DNA from: Caldilineaceae bacterium
GTDB lineage: Bacteria > Chloroflexota > Anaerolineae > Caldilineales > Caldilineaceae
Assembly: GCA_026645635.1 (NCBI GenBank)
Contig: JAPKMV010000033.1
Span: forward strand, 1-13,598
Direction: 5' to 3'
DNA: 13,598 nucleotides
Shown here: positions 10,393 to 13,598 of the stretch, piece by piece
Layout: every line of letters begins with the position of its first letter
Numbering within the stretch: the first letter of the stretch is position 1
The notes under the pieces: model-generated
What the model was told of the DNA's origin: nothing
What the model saw: the letters and a program-made list of their open reading frames with translations, nothing else
Databases searched by the model: none
Position numbers and translations under genes: made by a program

Positions 10393-11514
10393 TTATCCCT
10401 GTTGTGCCGGCGGTTCGGCGGCGGGCGCAGCGGGCAGGGCCGGCGTCTCCACCACGGGCAGATCCGCCGGCGCATTGTCGAGCAGTTGGCCGAAGATCCA
10501 GGCGCCGGCCTGGGTCTGGAACCAGGCGCCGTCAGCGCTGCGGCCGACAAGCGTCACGGTTTCCCCCTGCTGCGCGGCGCCGACGATGCCGAAGTCGGTG
10601 CTGGGGCCGTTGCGCAAATTGGCGCCCTGGAGCACAACGGCGGTGGCCGTAGTCGGCGGCGCGGGCGTCGGTTCGACTGGTGCAGCCGCAGGCGGCTCTA
10701 CCCCAGGCGTGGGCGTTGGCAGCAAGCCAAGCAGACTCGGCGCCTCCACTGTAGGCGTGGGTTGTACGATGGCGTCGGCGGTTGCGTCGGCGGCGGGCGC
10801 AACGGGCGCCGCAGCGGCTGCGCCGGCAGCATCTGCAGGCGTGGTTGCCGCTGTTGGCGTGGGCGCGCTGGTGGCAACCGGCGCGACCGCCACAGCCGTT
10901 GCCGCCGATGTGGGCTGGGCGACTGCCGCGGTCAACTGCTCCTGCCAGACAGCGGCCTGGCGCTGCGCAGCGGTGGTCAAATCCTCGATCTCATTGCTAA
11001 ACTGCGTAAAGCCCCAGACCAGCAGCGCCACGACTGCCACCGTCACAGCGACGGCAAAGAACGGCGCCAGATTGATCTGGCGCGGGGATTCTATCTCGTC
11101 GCCCTCGTCCTTGAGCGCCACGTCTTTGGGCCGATAGTCCACCTTGCGTTCCGGCGGCAGGTCAGTGGCGGCGCTGGTATTGGCCAGCACAGCAGCCAGC
11201 GAGTCGTCGGCGATGGCGCGACGGCGGTCGATCATCTCGGTTGGGTCCAGCCCCAGGTAGGTGGCATAGTTGCGCAGGAAGCCGCGCCCGACCACTTCGC
11301 CGGGCAGCAGATCCCATTCGTCACGTTCGATGGCGGCCAGGTACTTCTGGCGGATGCGCGTCGCCACTTCGGCCTCGGCCAGGGTGACGCCCATCGCCTC
11401 GCGACGCTCGCTGAGCAGCGGGCCGATGCTGGGCATAGGCGGTGGCGCCGCCCGCCCGCGCGTCCGTTCGGGTTTCGGCGGAGCATTCGTAGCGGTGGGT
11501 TGGCGCGTATTCAT
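10393..11514 (-). CDS. RodZ-like helix-turn-helix membrane protein with C-terminal SH3b domain
   Basis: This 373-residue protein has four parts. First is a Pro/Arg-rich N-terminus, then a RodZ-type helix-turn-helix domain (about 29-95, with LLSERREAMGVTLAEAE, IRQKYLAAIERDEWDLLPG and RGFLRNYATYLGLDP). Next comes one transmembrane helix (about 148-168, LAPFFAVAVTVAVVALLVWG). Last is an extracytoplasmic part: a short helix (174-199), a long Ala/Pro/Thr-rich linker (200-290) and a bacterial SH3 domain (about 292-345, ANLRNGPSTDFGIVG and GAWIFGQLL). RodZ in other bacteria joins MreB to the wall-elongation machinery, but its outer domain differs from this one. SH3b domains often bind wall peptides, so a wall-sensing or shape role is inferred. 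The ATG at 11514 was preferred; an upstream TTG frame to 11652 would run across the leader to the promoter. No good ribosome site is seen. Confidence 0.82.
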   Translation of the reverse strand: MNTRQPTATNAPPKPERTRGRAAPPPMPSIGPLLSERREAMGVTLAEAEVATRIRQKYLAAIERDEWDLLPGEVVGRGFLRNYATYLGLDPTEMIDRRRAIADDSLAAVLANTSAATDLPPERKVDYRPKDVALKDEGDEIESPRQINLAPFFAVAVTVAVVALLVWGFTQFSNEIEDLTTAAQRQAAVWQEQLTAAVAQPTSAATAVAVAPVATSAPTPTAATTPADAAGAAAAAPVAPAADATADAIVQPTPTVEAPSLLGLLPTPTPGVEPPAAAPVEPTPAPPTTATAVVLQGANLRNGPSTDFGIVGAAQQGETVTLVGRSADGAWFQTQAGAWIFGQLLDNAPADLPVVETPALPAAPAAEPPAQQG

Positions 11515-11657
11515 CGTCAGCACATCTGCGGTTTGTTCGATCAAAACTGCCTCACAAGTCGATGTAAAGGGCTGTGATTGACCGGGTCCAACACCCGGCG
11601 TTGCACGAGGCAGCGCGCACTCGATACCACGACGTGACAAATCGAGCGGCAAGGTCC

Positions 11658-11686
11658 AGTCTAGCTTTCGCCGCGTGCTTTGTCAA
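11658..11686 (-). promoter_or_regulatory. Candidate sigma70-type promoter of the RodZ-like gene
   Basis: On the - strand, a perfect -35 TTGACA (11686-11681), a 17-base spacer and a -10 TAGACT (11663-11658) face the RodZ-like gene. Transcription should start near 11651, giving a leader of about 135 bases. This is the best consensus promoter in the window. Confidence 0.65.
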
Positions 11687-11768
11687 TTCAGTCAAACCCA
11701 ACCACACCCTATCCAGATCATTCCTACAAACGTTCAGACAAACCAGAATTCTGTCAGAAATCCGATTT

Positions 11769-11780
11769 GTGACAGGTCAC
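11769..11780. promoter_or_regulatory. Short palindrome upstream of the RodZ-like promoter
   Basis: GTGAC and GTCAC flank an AG centre, about 83 bases upstream of the -35 box. A second perfect 10-bp palindrome, CAGAATTCTG, is at 11744-11753. Two such sites in a short AT-rich stretch could be operators, but palindromes this short also occur by chance. Confidence 0.25.
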
Positions 11781-11881
11781 CCAGCGCTCCGGCGCCGGGG
11801 ATCGGTGCAATAACGCCTTGCGTCATGGCAGAGTTCCCCAAAAGCCTTGGTGGACGAGAGCGGGCGCGCCTTGACCTCCAC

Positions 11882-13598
11882 CTACCCGCGCAGCTTGCCG
11901 CCCACCTCGCGCTCCACCCGCCGCACGATGCGCTCGCGCAGCTTGGCCACGTCGGCGTCGCGCAGGTTGCTCACCTGGCTCTGGTAGGTGAGGCGGAAGG
12001 CCAGCGATTTGGCGCCGGCCGGCAACTTTTCCCCGCGGTACAGGTCGAAGAGTTCCAAATCCACCAGCAGCTCGCCACCCGCGGCGCGGATCACCTGCTC
12101 GAGCTGGCGCAGGGTGACCTCCTCGTTGACGACGAAGGCCAGGTCCTCCACCACCGGCGGGAACGCGCTGATCGGCGGCATCGGGTCGACGCGCCACTGC
12201 GAACGTACCAGCGGTGCAATGCGCAGCTCGACGATGTTGACGCGCACGTCGGGCAGGTCGAAGGCGGCGCGCACCCGCGGGTGAATCTCGCCCAACAGCC
12301 CGATGGGCTGGCCGTCCACGCGCACCTCGGCGCAGCGCGGACCGAAGGAGGGCGCGTCGGGGCGGGCGGCGTACTCGACCTGCGCCGGCTTGAAGCCCAG
12401 CCGTGTCAGCAGCAATTCCACCACACCCTTGAGATCGTAGAAGTCCATCTCGCCGCTCGTCCCGGCCGGGCTGTAGAAGGAAGCAGGCGTGCGCGGGCCG
12501 GTGAGGACGATAGCCAGCCGGCGGTCCTCCTGGGGCAGCACGCCATCGCCCGCCTCCGGCAGATAGACGCGGCCCACCTCGAACATGGCCAAGCGGTCAG
12601 CGTAGCGCACATTGTACTGGAGGCTCTCCAGCGCGCTGACGAGCAGCGTGCGGCGCATCACCCGGCGCTCCACGGCAATCGGGTTGGCCAGCTCGATGTA
12701 CGGGCCGGGGTTGACCTGGCCCGGCGTCAGCTTGTCGTGATGCTCCGGCGAAGTCAGCGCGTAGTTGACCGTGTCCTGCAAGCCCGCGCCGATCAGGATG
12801 TCGCGTATCGTTTCTTCTGTCTCGACAATCTCATTGCGGCGCTGCGTGGGCAGCGTATCCTCCATCAGCGTCGAGCCAACCCGTTCGTAGCCGATGATGC
12901 GCGCCACCTCCTCGCAGAGATCGGCGGGGTAGCGGATGTCGAGGCGATGCCACGGCGGTGTACACTCCAGCAGCGGCTCGCCCGGCTCCCGGTGCAAGGC
13001 GAAGGTGGCGTCCCCGGGGAGATGCGGTTTGGGTTCAGCCACCGTTTCCACCGTGAAGTCGAGCTGGCGCAGCGCAGCCGCCGCGTCCTCCAGCGTGACC
13101 TCCATGCCCAGGATGCGGCGCATGTCGCTGGCGCTGGTATAGACCGTGGGCGCGCGCTGCACCACGGGGTAGGCGTCCACCATGCCCGGCACGAGGCGCC
13201 CGCCCGCGTAGCGCATCATCAGCGTGGCGGCGCGGCGCGCGGCGATGTCGTTGAGCGTGGCCGGGATGCCGCGCGCGAAACGGTAGCTGGCCGCACTGAA
13301 GAGCTTGAGCGCCTGGCCGGTGCGCCGATTGTTGATGCCCTCGAAGGTGGCCGACTCCAGCAGGATCGTGCGCGTGTCGTCGCGCACTTCGCTCTCCTGG
13401 CCGCCCATCACGCCGGCGATGGCCACCGAGCCGGCCGTGTCGGCGATCATCAACATCGAGTCGTCCAGGGTGCGCTCCACGTCGTCCAGCGTCACGAACT
13501 TCTCGCCGGCCCCGGCGCGGCGCACGATGATGGTGGGCGTGGCGTCGCCGACGCGGCGGGCGCGTTCCACCAGGATGTCGTAGTCGAAGGCGTGGAGC
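11882..13598 (-). CDS. pheT: Phenylalanine--tRNA ligase beta subunit, C-terminal part (5' end outside window)
   Basis: This is the C-terminal 571 residues of PheT, the beta subunit of the (alpha-beta)2 cytoplasmic enzyme that charges tRNA-Phe. A full bacterial PheT is about 800 residues, so roughly the first 230 (including the EMAP-like tRNA-binding domain) lie beyond the window edge. The frame is open to the edge, where it reads HAFDYD, a conserved B3/B4 motif. Next come the rest of B3/B4, the editing domain ([26 protein letters not shown] and [10 protein letters not shown]), the B5 domain ([17 protein letters not shown] to [17 protein letters not shown]) and the synthetase-like core ([29 protein letters not shown]). 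The anticodon-binding FDX-ACB domain ends the protein ([17 protein letters not shown] to the C-terminus). A GTG at 13570 is internal and not the start. pheS would be expected further upstream on the - strand. Confidence 0.97.
   Translation of the reverse strand, partial: LHAFDYDILVERARRVGDATPTIIVRRAGAGEKFVTLDDVERTLDDSMLMIADTAGSVAIAGVMGGQESEVRDDTRTILLESATFEGINNRRTGQALKLFSAASYRFARGIPATLNDIAARRAATLMMRYAGGRLVPGMVDAYPVVQRAPTVYTSASDMRRILGMEVTLEDAAAALRQLDFTVETVAEPKPHLPGDATFALHREPGEPLLECTPPWHRLDIRYPADLCEEVARIIGYERVGSTLMEDTLPTQRRNEIVETEETIRDILIGAGLQDTVNYALTSPEHHDKLTPGQVNPGPYIELANPIAVERRVMRRTLLVSALESLQYNVRYADRLAMFEVGRVYLPEAGDGVLPQEDRRLAIVLTGPRTPASFYSPAGTSGEMDFYDLKGVVELLLTRLGFKPAQVEYAARPDAPSFGPRCAEVRVDGQPIGLLGEIHPRVRAAFDLPDVRVNIVELRIAPLVRSQWRVDPMPPISAFPPVVEDLAFVVNEEVTLRQLEQVIRAAGGELLVDLELFDLYRGEKLPAGAKSLAFRLTYQSQVSNLRDADVAKLRERIVRRVEREVGGKLRG

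Larger units (their letters stand above)
11515..11881. other. Noncoding 367-base gap between pheT and the RodZ-like gene
   Basis: No supported gene is seen on either strand. The gap contains a promoter candidate for the RodZ-like gene (11658-11686), a leader of about 135 bases and a small CCGGGT/ACCCGG hairpin (11582-11587 with 11593-11598). Upstream of the promoter are two palindromes, CAGAATTCTG (11744-11753) and GTGACAGGTCAC (11769-11780). The stretch 11690-11770 is clearly AT-richer than the genes around it. I saw no T-tract terminator after pheT. Confidence 0.6.

Noticed and set aside
11574..11813. 79-codon + strand frame in the gap upstream of the RodZ-like gene
   Set aside because: It overlaps the promoter candidate on the other strand, has no good ribosome site and no recognisable similarity.
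11823..12197. 124-codon - strand frame reaching from pheT into the gap
   Set aside because: It is another frame of the pheT end; the Arg/Gly/Ala-rich translation has no family features.

Overview
This 13.6 kb window is high-GC, densely coded chromosomal DNA. It holds the distal end of a division and cell-wall (dcw) cluster, followed by a deoxyribonucleotide-synthesis pair and three unrelated housekeeping genes. Gene order, the adenosylcobalamin-dependent ribonucleotide reductase, a RodZ-like protein ending in a bacterial SH3 domain and proline/threonine/alanine-rich linkers, and intergenic hairpins built from 8-9 bp units all suggest a member of the Chloroflexota (Caldilineae/Anaerolineae type). 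This is judged from recollection of such genomes, not from a search.

Region 1 (1-6158, + strand) runs murC (3' end only), murB, ddl, ftsQ, ftsA, ftsZ. The first three overlap by 4-7 bases and are probably translationally coupled; they make UDP-MurNAc, add L-Ala to it, and make the D-Ala-D-Ala dipeptide. ftsQ follows after 19 bases. ftsA and ftsZ are each set apart by an intergenic hairpin: a 17-bp-arm inverted repeat before ftsA, and an array of 8-mers in inverted orientation followed by a T6 tract before ftsZ. Division-gene levels may therefore be uncoupled from the Mur/Ddl enzymes.

Region 2 (6159-9659, + strand) holds nrdR, the zinc-ribbon/ATP-cone repressor of ribonucleotide reductase genes, behind a good sigma70-type promoter candidate. 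It is followed by its presumed target nrdJ, a class II reductase with a TSCPD domain and a Cys-rich tail. Region 3 (9660-10264, + strand) is def, peptide deformylase, behind a perfect 12-bp hairpin.

Region 4 (10265-13598) has two genes on the - strand: a RodZ-like membrane protein (HTH, one transmembrane helix, SH3b) and the 3' part of pheT, the phenylalanyl-tRNA synthetase beta subunit. An 89-nt hairpin of 9-mer repeats sits between the converging def and RodZ-like genes. The 367-base gap upstream of the RodZ-like gene carries a TTGACA-17-TAGACT promoter candidate and short palindromes.

I see no mobile elements, CRISPR arrays, tRNAs or rRNAs, and no gene of unknown family. No clearly novel multigene system is visible. 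The most unusual content is the intergenic inverted-repeat arrays and the architecture of the RodZ-like protein.
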